A DNA stretch of 64,000 bases, taken from positions 1 to 64,000 of the forward strand of contig NZ_JOTN01000011.1 of NCBI RefSeq assembly GCF_000712595.1, in the 5' to 3' direction. The DNA comes from Bacillus manliponensis (lineage in GTDB: Bacteria; Bacillota; Bacilli; Bacillales; Bacillaceae_G). The notes below the pieces were generated by a model. That model saw only the letters and a program-made list of their open reading frames with translations, was not told the DNA's origin and searched no databases. Below, one piece after another: positions 52,214 through 61,219 of this stretch (position 1 is the stretch's first letter; every line of letters starts with the position of its first letter). The position numbers and the translations under genes are program-made.

Positions 52214-52771
52214 TTATCTCGCACGCTTCCCTGCCCATCTTCTATAAATATCTGGCTTTGTTTTTCGGACATGTTTCAAAAACACATGAGCCAATCCAAA
52301 TTTTTTAAACCCTGTTAACAGCTTAGTAGGAGCCTCATTATATGAAGTAAACGCTCTTTTATGATCAATTACTTTTAATTGACCTTCTTCATTTATTAAA
52401 ATGTGCCTCACTTCCGTATCAAGCCTCTTAAATCCAATTCTTCTTAGCTCCTCTAGCATCATTACGATTTTTACAGTTAACTCTTCATCAATATCCCCCT
52501 CTCGCTTTAAATGGCGGGCTAGTGAAATGCCTTGTATAAACTCCATTACGATATAATTATGGCCATACTCATAAACATGCGGAATAACTGATGATGATTG
52601 TCCAGCTAGCAAAGCTTCTAATTCCCGTTCTTGCGTTTCTTCGAGAAAGAAGAATTTCACACACACTTCATCTGTTAATTGGTATATCTCCCCATCTTTT
52701 CCATCCCCGATCAGCTTATACTCTCGTAAATCACTTCGACTTATTTTTTGTTTTGTAAAGAATTTTTTCAT
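52214..52771 (-). CDS. small protein-kinase-like protein (YrzF-like)
   Basis: 185 residues. LIGDGKDGEIYQL (glycine-rich loop) and VCVKFFFLEE (ATP lysine) give the kinase N-lobe; YIVMEFIQG is the hinge. The catalytic loop is RLDTEVRHILI and the metal site VIDHKRAF, a minimal kinase fold lacking later lobes. Seems able to bind ATP; activity uncertain. First gene of the minus-strand run that leads into the PIG-L/GT4/ATP-grasp cassette, about 90 bp from it. Confidence 0.75.
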   Translation of the reverse strand: MKKFFTKQKISRSDLREYKLIGDGKDGEIYQLTDEVCVKFFFLEETQERELEALLAGQSSSVIPHVYEYGHNYIVMEFIQGISLARHLKREGDIDEELTVKIVMMLEELRRIGFKRLDTEVRHILINEEGQLKVIDHKRAFTSYNEAPTKLLTGFKKFGLAHVFLKHVRKTKPDIYRRWAGKRAR

Positions 52772-52872
52772 TTTATTTCTCCTTTGTAAAGAATTTGTAA
52801 AGACTAGTCCCTCACAGTCTATGATTTGCCCCTTACATATGCAACTGGAACGAATATCTATTTTTATGCATG

Positions 52873-53029
52873 ATAAAGTGAAACTTCAATCAGCGGGGTT
52901 TTCTCCATCCCCCCTGATCGTCAGCCCGACCAATCGGGCTTTTACGGGCTGTTTATTTCCCACCTAAACTTCTCTGAATCCTCTAAGTTTTGAGGTGGGA
53001 GTCTTACAGCCCGCAAATAGCATGATAAA
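52873..53029 (+). repeat. bcr1-type repeat, full length
   Basis: 157 bp. Stem CAATCAG with CTGATCG, middle hairpin AGCCCGACCAATCGGGCT intact, end CCCGCAAATAGCATGATAAA. Confidence 0.88.
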
Positions 53030-53031
53030 AC

Positions 53032-53063
53032 AAAAAAGCCACTTCCCTCATAAGGAAGTGGTT
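53032..53063 (-). terminator. terminator of the flavodoxin operon
   Basis: AAGCCACTTCC with GGAAGTGGTT and a T run on the minus strand, after the beta-propeller gene. Confidence 0.8.
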
Positions 53064-53071
53064 CTACTAAC

Positions 53072-53971
53072 TTATCCAATTTTCTGTTTAAAACGCATCA
53101 CCTTCGATTCGCCAGAACCAGCGACAATGTAATCTTCATTTTGATTCACAATTCTCCACCCATGACCTTGTATAGAGCCACATACTTTTACATTGCTGTT
53201 TTCAAGAAAAATACGACAAACCGTACTCCTCCCTACTTCATTTTGAGTAGAAGTTGTATATAACACATCGTGGTCGACACTTAAATCTAAATAGCTGTTT
53301 TCATTACAATCATTATGACAAATTTGCCAATGTAACATTCTATTTTGTAAAATCGCATCTATTTCAGAAAACACAATCCTGCCTTTGTTTCCTCGGCAAG
53401 AACCACTCGCTGCTACTAAATAGGAATGGCATATTATCATAGAAGAAATCATATGATTTTGTTCTATTCTAATTCTCTTTATTTCTCCACTTACAAGATT
53501 AAAGGCCCATATCCCTCCATAGATTGGATGAATTTTCGTTCCAATAAATAATATATGTTCGTGTAAAAACAGTGAGCGAATAGACGGTGCCTTTTCACCG
53601 TACATGTGAAATGGATAAATTGTTTCCCATGTAGAACCAAAATTTTTTGATATGTACAATGTTTTATCACCGTGTGCAATTACTACACCATCTTCATTAC
53701 TGCATACACTCCAGCTCGATGCCTTCGTCGGAAATCGCTTCACTTCCCAATCTCTTCCCCCATCCATACTACAAATAAAAATGCCCTCATCCCCTACACC
53801 ATATATCATGTTTCCATTACTATGTAAATCACGAATTCTTTTTTGAAATCCTATAAAAATTGGCCGCCACTTATTATCTTCTTGCATAAACAAACCATTT
53901 TGTGTAGTTGCTAAAATGATTTTCCCATCCTCTAGTCTTGTTACGGCAGTTGCACTGAGCAATTTTTCCAC
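53072..53971 (-). CDS. BNR/sialidase-like beta-propeller protein
   Basis: About 299 residues. Repeated blades with Asp-box-like pieces (ICSMDGGRDWEVKRFPT, ISKNFGSTWETIYPFH) typical of BNR/YCF48 propellers. No signal peptide, so cytoplasmic. GTG 53971 follows AGAGGT ten bases after the flavodoxin stop; the longer reading overlaps flavodoxin. Position suggests co-expression with flavodoxin under iron control. Function unknown. Confidence 0.75.
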   Translation of the reverse strand: MEKLLSATAVTRLEDGKIILATTQNGLFMQEDNKWRPIFIGFQKRIRDLHSNGNMIYGVGDEGIFICSMDGGRDWEVKRFPTKASSWSVCSNEDGVVIAHGDKTLYISKNFGSTWETIYPFHMYGEKAPSIRSLFLHEHILFIGTKIHPIYGGIWAFNLVSGEIKRIRIEQNHMISSMIICHSYLVAASGSCRGNKGRIVFSEIDAILQNRMLHWQICHNDCNENSYLDLSVDHDVLYTTSTQNEVGRSTVCRIFLENSNVKVCGSIQGHGWRIVNQNEDYIVAGSGESKVMRFKQKIG

Positions 53972-53981
53972 TAAAATACCT

Positions 53982-54431
53982 CTATTCTGAGAGCTTTTCT
54001 GCAAAGGCGATAGCAAAATTACTACACCTTTCAATATCTTCATCTTCTTCTGGTGCTAACTCTATTTTTAACCCTTCTACAACAAGTTCCGCTCCGCATT
54101 CTGTTAGGCGTTTCTCTAAAATAGGTACCGCTTCACAAAATAGTTCATATGCTGTATCCCCTGAACCAAAAACAGCTGCTTTTTTCCCAGATAAATCTAC
54201 ATTTTCTAATTCATCATGAAAATCTTCTGCTTCAAAAGGAAGCTCTCCCTCTCCCCACGTATAAGAGCCTAGTAAAATCCCATCGTAATCCAGCAACTCA
54301 TCTACTTCCATATTTTCTATTTCTTTCACTTCAATTTCATGATCAAATACTTCTAAACTAGCTTTCACTAAATCTACAATACTCTCTGTATTTCCCGACA
54401 TACTTGCATACGCAATTAAAATTTTAGCCAT
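53982..54431 (-). CDS. flavodoxin
   Basis: 149 residues. IAYASMSGNTESI near 6-18 is the FMN phosphate loop; SYTWGEGELP and FGSGDTAYELFCEA hold the isoalloxazine loops. Small electron carrier replacing ferredoxin when iron is scarce. ATG 54431 follows GAGGGGG. A near-consensus sigma-A promoter with an overlapping Fur box lies directly upstream, which fits iron-starvation induction. Confidence 0.9.
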   Translation of the reverse strand: MAKILIAYASMSGNTESIVDLVKASLEVFDHEIEVKEIENMEVDELLDYDGILLGSYTWGEGELPFEAEDFHDELENVDLSGKKAAVFGSGDTAYELFCEAVPILEKRLTECGAELVVEGLKIELAPEEDEDIERCSNFAIAFAEKLSE

Positions 54432-54452
54432 AACCATCCCCCTCATCATTAT

Positions 54453-54495
54453 TGATTATCATTCTCATTATAATAATATTGATAATCAATTTCAA
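54453..54495 (-). promoter_or_regulatory. sigma-A promoter overlapped by a Fur box
   Basis: On the minus strand TTGAAA, 17 bp, TATAAT. TGAGAATGATAATCA (54453-54467) matches the 7-1-7 Fur motif TGATAATnATTATCA with two differences, and TTGATTATCAAT in the spacer adds a further half-site arrangement. Confidence 0.7.
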
Positions 54496-54625
54496 TTATA
54501 TTTTTGAAGGTACGTTATTTTTTCTTCAAAATATAATTGAATTATTCGTTTCTTTATGAAAATCAAACTTTTGTATGAAAAGTAAAGATGAGTGCTTAGG
54601 AGTCAGAGCTAACTTCCTTCTATCA

Positions 54626-54669
54626 TGTTTTGGAGTTGATGCCTTTCAGCTCGCAAATGGCAGGATAAA
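54626..54669 (+). repeat. bcr1 remnant, right end only
   Basis: GTTTTGGAGTTGATGCCTTT then CAGCTCGCAAATGGCAGGATAAA, a decayed right end of the element. Confidence 0.55.
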
Positions 54670-54724
54670 TCATATAATTGTATATAAGAGTACGCTCCAT
54701 TTCCTATACCTCAAAATACATATA

Positions 54725-54765
54725 AAAAGGCATTTGATTTCCCTATAGAAATCAAATGCCTTTTT
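54725..54765. terminator. strong terminator-like hairpin
   Basis: AAAGGCATTTGATTT pairs perfectly with AAATCAAATGCCTTT. It stands between two bcr1 remnants and downstream of the prolyl hydroxylase gene. Confidence 0.7.
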
Positions 54766-54790
54766 CACTCATATGAAAGCTATTCAAGCC

Positions 54791-54935
54791 TTTATACCGC
54801 TATTTGCGGGCTGCACCTCAAAACTTGAGAGAATGCGAAAAAGCTTTGAGGTACAGCTTGTAAAAACTCGATTAGTTCAACTAATAATCAGCGGGGGATG
54901 GAGACTCCCTACTGATTTGAGTTTTACTTCATTAT
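54791..54935 (-). repeat. bcr1-type repeat, divergent
   Basis: TTTATACCGCTATTTGCGGG at the left, ACTGATTTGAGTTTTACTTC at the right. The end overlaps the TAA stop of the prolyl hydroxylase gene. Confidence 0.7.
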
Positions 54936-55582
54936 CTTACCTTTTGCCTTCTCATCCATTGGGTCGCAATCCACTTTTCCCCTTTTGTAACAGGTGCCCC
55001 TCCGTGCAAAGTAAGTTCGTTTAATTCTTGATTGCTGTAGAAGTATTCAAAATAAACTGCTGTTCCTTTTTTCGGTAATACTGATACATTTAGTTTCGGG
55101 AAAAATGTTTCTCCTCCTTCTTCTACATCATTTAAATACATGACAAGGGTACTAATTCTATTGTTACTTGCAGCTCTACTGGATGATGAGAAGAAATCAA
55201 AGTGAGCCTTATATTCTTGCCCAATTTCATAATTTAAAATTTGAATTCCTTCTCCATATTCAATCGGAATATTCATAATAGAAGAAATTCTTTTTTCAAT
55301 CTTAGTAACTAAATCATTCTCATTTCCCTCTAAAAACACACTACTACTTGTACGTATTTCACTTACTTCCCTTGAGCCACCGATTTTTGATCGCTTCATT
55401 TTATCCTTAGATAAATTGATTAACTCGTCACATTCTTCATCACTTAAGACATTATTTAACACAATGATAAGCGGTTCCTCAAATCTAGCAATAATATCAA
55501 TTTCTCTATCTTCTGTTTTTATTTTATTCCCTGTATGGTTAAAAATTGTTTGTTCTTTTTCTGTTTTATCTTCTCTTGTCAT
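54932..55582 (-). CDS. prolyl 4-hydroxylase, 2OG-Fe(II) oxygenase
   Basis: 216 residues, equal in length to the described B. anthracis enzyme. Iron ligands H127 and D129 (AHFDFF) and H193 (LTLHGGAP), and 2-oxoglutarate lysine K203 (KGEKW), are all present. It hydroxylates proline in collagen-like or other peptides with O2 and 2-oxoglutarate; collagen-like spore-surface proteins of the group are candidate targets. GGGG ribosome site. The stop codon coincides with a decayed bcr1 boundary. Confidence 0.92.
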   Translation of the reverse strand: MTREDKTEKEQTIFNHTGNKIKTEDREIDIIARFEEPLIIVLNNVLSDEECDELINLSKDKMKRSKIGGSREVSEIRTSSSVFLEGNENDLVTKIEKRISSIMNIPIEYGEGIQILNYEIGQEYKAHFDFFSSSSRAASNNRISTLVMYLNDVEEGGETFFPKLNVSVLPKKGTAVYFEYFYSNQELNELTLHGGAPVTKGEKWIATQWMRRQKVR

Positions 55583-55752
55583 CTTTCGATAACCCCTTTG
55601 TTTTTATGTTCTGAATTTTTTTATTTTTAAACATAAAATTATTTAATCAAGATAATTATAGATTTATTATTACGTTTGTCAAGAAAATTAAAAACAGAAG
55701 AACACTTTATTAATCTTTATTTCTGACAAAATGTTATGTCAGCCATAATACA

Positions 55753-55796
55753 TAAAAAAGCACGAATAAACAATGCTGTCATTCGCGCTTTTTTAT
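55753..55796 (-). terminator. terminator of the acetate transporter gene
   Basis: AAAAAAGCACGAAT with ATTCGCGCTTTTTT, and a T run on the minus strand. Confidence 0.75.
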
Positions 55797-55801
55797 CATT
55801 A

Positions 55802-56419
55802 CTATTTCTTAAAGATACCAAATGGCTTACCAACCGGTAATACCACTTGACCAAAGTGTGTATTTAATACAGCAGCAGCTGAACCATAGAAAGATAACAG
55901 TGCAATCAATAATTCAGAGTACGCTGCTAAATTGTGCATTGCATGCGGCATAATACCTAACGTGCTTAATGAGAGACCAATAAATAAGAAGTCAATAAGT
56001 ACAAAAATCATAAATAATACTTTGTGTGTCTCCATTGCACCAATTGTCATAAAAATCGTAAAGATTAAATACCCAATGTATGCAACACCTAATTGATGTG
56101 GATCTACATTTTTCGCTAATTCTTCACCAAATACACCTAGTTGAATTAACCATGACGTACCAACACCAAACCAAAATAGTGCGTATGCACCAAATGCTGT
56201 TGTTCCAAATGTATTGTTATGCTTTGCATCGTGAATGCAAGCAAATAATTGTGCAAATCCTCCTAAAAAGATTGCCCATGGTAATAGGAATGAAACACCA
56301 TCAGTTAAACCTAACTTTTGAGATGATGCAACAAGTGTTACCATTGCTAATCCAAATAAACCAATTCCAGATGGATCAGCTGTTGTCATTTTCACATGAT
56401 GCGTAGTTTGATTGCTCAT
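55802..56419 (-). CDS. acetate uptake transporter (GPR1/FUN34/YaaH)
   Basis: 205 residues, six transmembrane helices. ADPSGIGLFGLAMVTL near residues 13-28 is the family NPAPLGL-type motif, and the narrow-pore residues follow the usual pattern (FWFGVGTSW). Transports acetate or succinate with protons. ATG 56419 follows AGGAGG. A TTGACA/TATTGT promoter and a 10-bp inverted repeat containing the ribosome site are upstream. Confidence 0.88.
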   Translation of the reverse strand: MSNQTTHHVKMTTADPSGIGLFGLAMVTLVASSQKLGLTDGVSFLLPWAIFLGGFAQLFACIHDAKHNNTFGTTAFGAYALFWFGVGTSWLIQLGVFGEELAKNVDPHQLGVAYIGYLIFTIFMTIGAMETHKVLFMIFVLIDFLFIGLSLSTLGIMPHAMHNLAAYSELLIALLSFYGSAAAVLNTHFGQVVLPVGKPFGIFKK

Positions 56420-56426
56420 AAAAAAC

Positions 56427-56483
56427 CTCCTGATTTTAAAACACATACTTGAATACAATACTCAAATCAGGAGATACTGTCAA
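56427..56483 (-). promoter_or_regulatory. promoter plus inverted repeat covering the ribosome site
   Basis: On the minus strand TTGACA, 17 bp, TATTGT. CTCCTGATTT (in the spacer) and AAATCAGGAG (the ribosome site) are perfect complements 27 bases apart. If transcripts begin upstream the ribosome site would be masked; if they begin at this promoter the pair is at most a DNA operator. Confidence 0.5.
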
Positions 56484-56608
56484 TAGTTTTTATGATATAA
56501 TATTATTTTGTGTGCAGTTCTTATCTTTTTTCTTTATTTCTATTAATATTTACAAGAATTTTTCCCATCTAATATTACTTTAAAATACTTCCTTCTATAT
56601 TTATGGAC

Positions 56609-56760
56609 ATAAAATGAAACTTCACTCAGTGGGGGAATTTCCCCACTGAGTGTTAGTTGAACCAATCGGGCTTTTACGGGCTGTTTATCTCCCACCTAAA
56701 CTTCTCTGAATCCTCTAAGTTTTGAGGTGGGAGTCTTACAGCCCGTTAATGCGGGATAAA
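56609..56760 (+). repeat. bcr1-type repeat rewriting a gene end
   Basis: 152 bp from ATAAAATGAAACTTCACTCA to GCGGGATAAA. Inserted at TTTAT inside the last codons of the epimerase gene. Confidence 0.88.
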
Positions 56761-57701
56761 TCATTTTTTACTGATTCTATTCCCATTCTCAAACCAACAT
56801 GTGGTTCCCACCCAAGTACCCTTTTAGCCTTTTTATTAGATAACACAGAACGTTTTATATCGCCTGGTCTCGGTCCCTTTATACGAATAGCTAAATTAGA
56901 ATGAAATACCTCTTTAATAATATGATAAATGTCCAGTATTGCCTCTTCTTTACCCGATCCTAAATTGATTACATCATTTACCTTTTTTTGTAAGCATAAA
57001 AAATTTGCTTCTACAATATCAGACACATATACATAATCTCTCGTACAGCCTGTTGGCATATCAGGATATGTCATTAAAATGGATTCCTTTTGCGCCAAAA
57101 TGTTATTTACAAAAATCGGAACAACTCCACTTTCTCCATCTGCAATTTGCCTTGGCCCATATACGTTTGCATAACGAAGTATGGAAAAGTTAAATCCATA
57201 TAATTCACTGTACATTTTAATATACTGCTCCCCAGCGAATTTTGTAATTGCATATGGAGAAACTAATTGCGGTGAGTCTGATTCCTTTGACTTTTCGTTT
57301 CCTACTATTTCTTTTGAAAGTGCCCCGCCAGATGATGCATAAATAAAATTTCGAATCGGAAACTTTTGAACTAACGTAATCAAATGTAATAATCCAATGA
57401 TATTTATCTCAAGATCATACATCGGATTTTCAACTGAGTATGGGACGGATTTTTGAGCTGCGTGATGATTCACCACTGTCGGACGATGCTGCTTGAAAAT
57501 ATTCCTCAGTTCTTTTTTATTTGTAATATCTACTGTATAAAAATAAACACCTTCTTGTTTTAGAAGGTTTTCAATGTTCTTATGCTTCCCGGAAGACAGA
57601 TTATCTACAATAATTACTTCATGCCCCTCTTTCACATATCTTTCACATATATGTGAACCGATAAAACCTGCTCCTCCTGTTACTAAAATCCTTTCTTTCA
57701 T
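56736..57701 (-). CDS. NAD-dependent sugar-nucleotide epimerase/dehydratase
   Basis: 321 residues, extended SDR. TGGAGFIGSHI (8-18) binds NAD; HHAAQKSV and the catalytic YAITK (in VSPYAITKFAGEQY) are present; RYANVYGPRQ and GPRPGDIKRS are UDP-sugar contacts typical of GalE-like epimerases. The last residues SRINGL and the stop are encoded by the inserted bcr1; without the element the gene would end GAT-TTA-TGT-CCA-TAA (DLCP). The fold should be unaffected. No glycan cluster is adjacent, so the donor sugar is uncertain. Confidence 0.87.
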   Translation of the reverse strand: MKERILVTGGAGFIGSHICERYVKEGHEVIIVDNLSSGKHKNIENLLKQEGVYFYTVDITNKKELRNIFKQHRPTVVNHHAAQKSVPYSVENPMYDLEINIIGLLHLITLVQKFPIRNFIYASSGGALSKEIVGNEKSKESDSPQLVSPYAITKFAGEQYIKMYSELYGFNFSILRYANVYGPRQIADGESGVVPIFVNNILAQKESILMTYPDMPTGCTRDYVYVSDIVEANFLCLQKKVNDVINLGSGKEEAILDIYHIIKEVFHSNLAIRIKGPRPGDIKRSVLSNKKAKRVLGWEPHVGLRMGIESVKNDLSRINGL

Positions 57702-57963
57702 TTATATTCCCCCTTATCTCTTCACGTCACAAGTAAAATTTTTTCTATACCATATAAAGAAACGTATATTTAATCGCACATATTACCAAAATAGCCGAGC
57801 AAAAAGATACACAATGTCATTATATTTATTTGTTGTTAAAATTATGAAACATTCATTATATAGCGCAAAGCAGTAACAAATGTTTCATAATCGTTCATTC
57901 CATACTATGATAGACATAACAACTTTCCATGAAAATAAATAGTAAATAAAAGGAGATGTAAAA

Positions 57964-58716
57964 ATGCGTTACGTCATACTAACAGGTGCTTCAAGAGGAT
58001 TAGGTGAAGCCATTGCTTTGCAACTACTACAAGAAGGCACAAGATTAATTTGCATTTCTCGGAAAGATAACGAAATGTTAGCTCAGCAAGCTCAAAACTT
58101 AAACATTCCGCTTCTTTTCTATCCATTTGATTTAGAGAAGGTACATAACATTGAATCACTTATGGGGGAAATCTTTTCACATGTCAACAAGCAAGAAATC
58201 TCTTCTATCCATCTTATTAATAACGCTGGTATGTTAGCACCAACAAAACCAATTGAAAAATCAGAAGGTGCAGATTTAATTGCAAATGTAAATGTAAATT
58301 TACTGGCTCCAATGCTACTCACCTCTTCTTTCATGAAGCATACGAAGGACTTGAAAGTAGACAAACGTGTCATTAATATTTCATCCGGGGCAGGACAAAA
58401 TCCATACTTTGGCTGGGGGGCGTATTGCACCACAAAAGCAGGATTAAATATGTTAACAAAGTGTATCAGTATAGAGGAAGCTGAAAAAGAACACCCCGTA
58501 CAAATCATTTCATTTGCTCCTGGTGTGATAGATACAGATATGCAAACCCAAATCCGCCAAACACCACGAGAAGATTTCATCCAACTAGATCGTTTTATTG
58601 CTTTAAAAGACGAAAATCAGTTACTATCACCTCAATATGTCGCAGAATCCATCATTCATTTACTAGAGACAGACCATTTTGAGCAAGGGGGTGTCATTCG
58701 TATTCAAGCGAAATAA
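57964..58716 (+). CDS. SDR oxidoreductase, benzil-reductase-like (YueD type)
   Basis: 250 residues. TGASRGLG (7-14) for NADP, NNAG near 90, NISSGAG serine, and YCTTK as YxxxK. It resembles sepiapterin-reductase-like benzil reductases described from B. cereus and B. subtilis YueD. AAAAGGAG ribosome site. Physiological substrate unknown. Confidence 0.84.
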   Translation: MRYVILTGASRGLGEAIALQLLQEGTRLICISRKDNEMLAQQAQNLNIPLLFYPFDLEKVHNIESLMGEIFSHVNKQEISSIHLINNAGMLAPTKPIEKSEGADLIANVNVNLLAPMLLTSSFMKHTKDLKVDKRVINISSGAGQNPYFGWGAYCTTKAGLNMLTKCISIEEAEKEHPVQIISFAPGVIDTDMQTQIRQTPREDFIQLDRFIALKDENQLLSPQYVAESIIHLLETDHFEQGGVIRIQAK

Positions 58717-58760
58717 AACATAAGAAAAACTCGTCTACGCTGACGAGTTTTTCTTATGTT
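58717..58760. terminator. 19-bp perfect bidirectional terminator
   Basis: AACATAAGAAAAACTCGTC and its exact complement flank TACGCT. One arm encodes the C-terminus of the convergent GNAT gene. Confidence 0.85.
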
Positions 58761-59586
58761 CCTCTAAAAATAGCAAGATGGATTCCATGACCGGCTTATA
58801 ACCTATTTTTTGGTAAATCTTATTAGAAGTCGGATTCGCTAGATCAGTATATAATGAAGTAGTTTTATACCCTTCATTTAACATGCGTTGACTTAATGCC
58901 GAAACGCAACTTGATGCATATCCACTTCCTCTTTTCTCTTTTGGTGTATATACATAGTTCACTGTAATATTATTCTCTGTTGGTCTTGTAACAGCCGCCA
59001 TGGATACAAGTTCATCGTTTACTCTCCAACCAAACAATCGATGGCTTTCAATTAGTTCAGCTGCTTTCTCATTTGCTTCTTCTTTCGTTGTCGGTAAGTG
59101 TACATCTTGGCAAAACTCATACACCCACTTTTCAATAATTGGCTGTTCTTCAGGCAACACTTGATAAAATAGCCCTTTATTACCCGCTTCTTTTTCAACT
59201 GTTTGTAACACATAAATACACTGATTCATCCCAAGGCGAACCTGCTTATTAAAATGAGCTGCTATTTGTTTTGCTGTATCTTCAACTAATCCCCTTTCTC
59301 CAATTAACCCTGGTATATGCGGATAAGCAATGCATAACTGCTTTGCAAATTCTTTTCTATCCTCCGACGTGATAAAATGCTTCGATACAATTACTTGCCT
59401 TGGATGTGTCTGTAACATCACGCCTACTAAGTCACCATCTTTTACAACTGTCGCCATAAATAATGGCAATTGTGGAGAATACAATACACCTAATATTAAA
59501 TTATTTTCTTGTTCATACTTCATTAAAAAAGGAAGGATATCATGCTTAAACTGTAAAAAGTCTGTATATACGTGTAATTGTACCAT
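58735..59586 (-). CDS. two-domain GNAT acetyltransferase
   Basis: 283 residues. The C-terminal GNAT domain has YTPKEKRGSGYASSCVSALS as acetyl-CoA loop and NPTSNKIYQKIGY; the N-terminal half is a degenerate second GNAT-like domain, as in many Bacillus proteins of this length. Acceptor unknown. The ATG has GAGGTTTC at a distance, a weak site. Final codons lie within the terminator stem. Confidence 0.82.
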   Translation of the reverse strand: MVQLHVYTDFLQFKHDILPFLMKYEQENNLILGVLYSPQLPLFMATVVKDGDLVGVMLQTHPRQVIVSKHFITSEDRKEFAKQLCIAYPHIPGLIGERGLVEDTAKQIAAHFNKQVRLGMNQCIYVLQTVEKEAGNKGLFYQVLPEEQPIIEKWVYEFCQDVHLPTTKEEANEKAAELIESHRLFGWRVNDELVSMAAVTRPTENNITVNYVYTPKEKRGSGYASSCVSALSQRMLNEGYKTTSLYTDLANPTSNKIYQKIGYKPVMESILLFLEEHKKNSSA

Positions 59587-59746
59587 TGAAACCTCTTCTT
59601 TCTATTTATAAATATATATGGTATATTCTCGCTTTCTATAAAAAAACCTTCCTTTATCCACATGCTATTTCTGTTACAACAATTCTTTCCTAATACAAAA
59701 GTACTCCAACTCATCTATAATAAAAACATTAGTTTTATATTTTTAT

Positions 59747-61219
59747 TTAATTCACTTCCATATCTCTTACTACACTTTCAATATCTCTTATTCTCTGTCG
59801 TTCTTTTTCTAGTTGGTGTTCTTCTCTTTCAAATTGTTGCATGCGCTCTTTTACCATCCGTTCCATTTGTTCTTTACTTGGACCACCATATACATTTCTC
59901 TTTGCAATAAATGCTCTTGGAGAAACGATATCTCTCCATTCTTCCTCTGTTAATATCACATTTAATTGGTTTTGTAACTGTTTATTAATATCTACGAGCC
60001 TCCATTCGTATAATTCTTTTTTTGTTTGCACAGTCATGTTTGCAAGCATACTTGCTACATGATGTGCCTGGCGAAATGGTACATTATATTTACCTGCCAA
60101 TACATCAGCAAGCTCTGTAATTGTAATTGCATGCTTTGTTGCGCGCTCTTGTAAAATAGCTTTTTCTACTTTCAACGTTCGAATTACAGCATTCATCACA
60201 CTACATACACGAATCCCTTTTTCAAAACTAGCATATAAATGTGGTTGCAAATCATCTTCCGTATCTACAATGTCTCCAAACGGTGTATTATGAATCATTT
60301 GAAACGTTGTGAATGCTTCCCCAAAACTGCTGCTACTAAGAGCACGAGCATGTTCGATTGAAACTGGATTTCGTTTTTGTGGCATAATACTACTAATTTG
60401 TACATAAGCGTCTGAAACCGTAATTCCGCTATATTCTTTTGTTGCCAATAATAAAAAATCTTGAATCCACCTGCCACTATTTGTCATTGTAATCATAAGT
60501 GCGGCACTTGTTTCTAATACGTAATCTGCACTTGCAATAGCATCATACGAATTTTCTATTATATTAGAAAAACCAAGCAATGCGGCTACTCTCTCTCGAT
60601 TTATCGGAAATCCTGTTGTTGATAGTGCTGCAGCGCCAAGAGGTGACTGATTTACAGCATCATACGCTCTCCATACCCTTTTAGCATCTCGCTCCATCTG
60701 GTCATAAATAGCCAGCATATAATGCCCAAACGTCGTTGGCTGAGCTGGTTGTGTATGCGTATAAGCCGGCATAATTGTTTCTATATGCTCCTTGGCAATA
60801 TGCAATATACTTTCTCTTAGTAACATAAAATGCTCAGCAAAACGCAATATATATCTTCGTAAACTCATCCGGTACAGTGCAACACCCATATCATTTCTAC
60901 TTTTTCCAATGTGCATATTACTAATTGCATCACTATTTGCTTCCTTCTGTAAATGATGCTCAATTAAAAAGAAAAGATCTTCATAATCCGTCCCATACGT
61001 CAATTCATTAGATGAAATCGTTTCAACTTTCTTCAAAGTACCTAATATCAATTTTGCATCACTTTCTTTTATAATCCCTTCTTCCTGTAGCATGATTGTA
61101 TGCGCACGATGCACAAGTAACATATCACGTAGCAAATAATCACGTTGAAACTGAAATACATGTTTTAACACACAATCCGCATAGACCTTTCCCGGAAACT
61201 TTTCACTTTCCTGCCCCAA
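59747..61219 (-). CDS. argininosuccinate lyase family paralogue
   Basis: About 490 residues. The superfamily signature SSIMPQKRNP lies near 270; GKSRNDMGVALYR and TQPAQPTTFGHY are the other conserved blocks. A C-terminal coiled tail rich in E, K and R (about 455-490) is unusual for ArgH. No argG is adjacent, so this may act on another fumaryl adduct. TTG 61219 lies eight bases after AGAGGAG, whereas the ATG six codons upstream has no ribosome site, so TTG is preferred. Confidence 0.82.
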   Translation of the reverse strand: MGQESEKFPGKVYADCVLKHVFQFQRDYLLRDMLLVHRAHTIMLQEEGIIKESDAKLILGTLKKVETISSNELTYGTDYEDLFFLIEHHLQKEANSDAISNMHIGKSRNDMGVALYRMSLRRYILRFAEHFMLLRESILHIAKEHIETIMPAYTHTQPAQPTTFGHYMLAIYDQMERDAKRVWRAYDAVNQSPLGAAALSTTGFPINRERVAALLGFSNIIENSYDAIASADYVLETSAALMITMTNSGRWIQDFLLLATKEYSGITVSDAYVQISSIMPQKRNPVSIEHARALSSSSFGEAFTTFQMIHNTPFGDIVDTEDDLQPHLYASFEKGIRVCSVMNAVIRTLKVEKAILQERATKHAITITELADVLAGKYNVPFRQAHHVASMLANMTVQTKKELYEWRLVDINKQLQNQLNVILTEEEWRDIVSPRAFIAKRNVYGGPSKEQMERMVKERMQQFEREEHQLEKERQRIRDIESVVRDMEVN

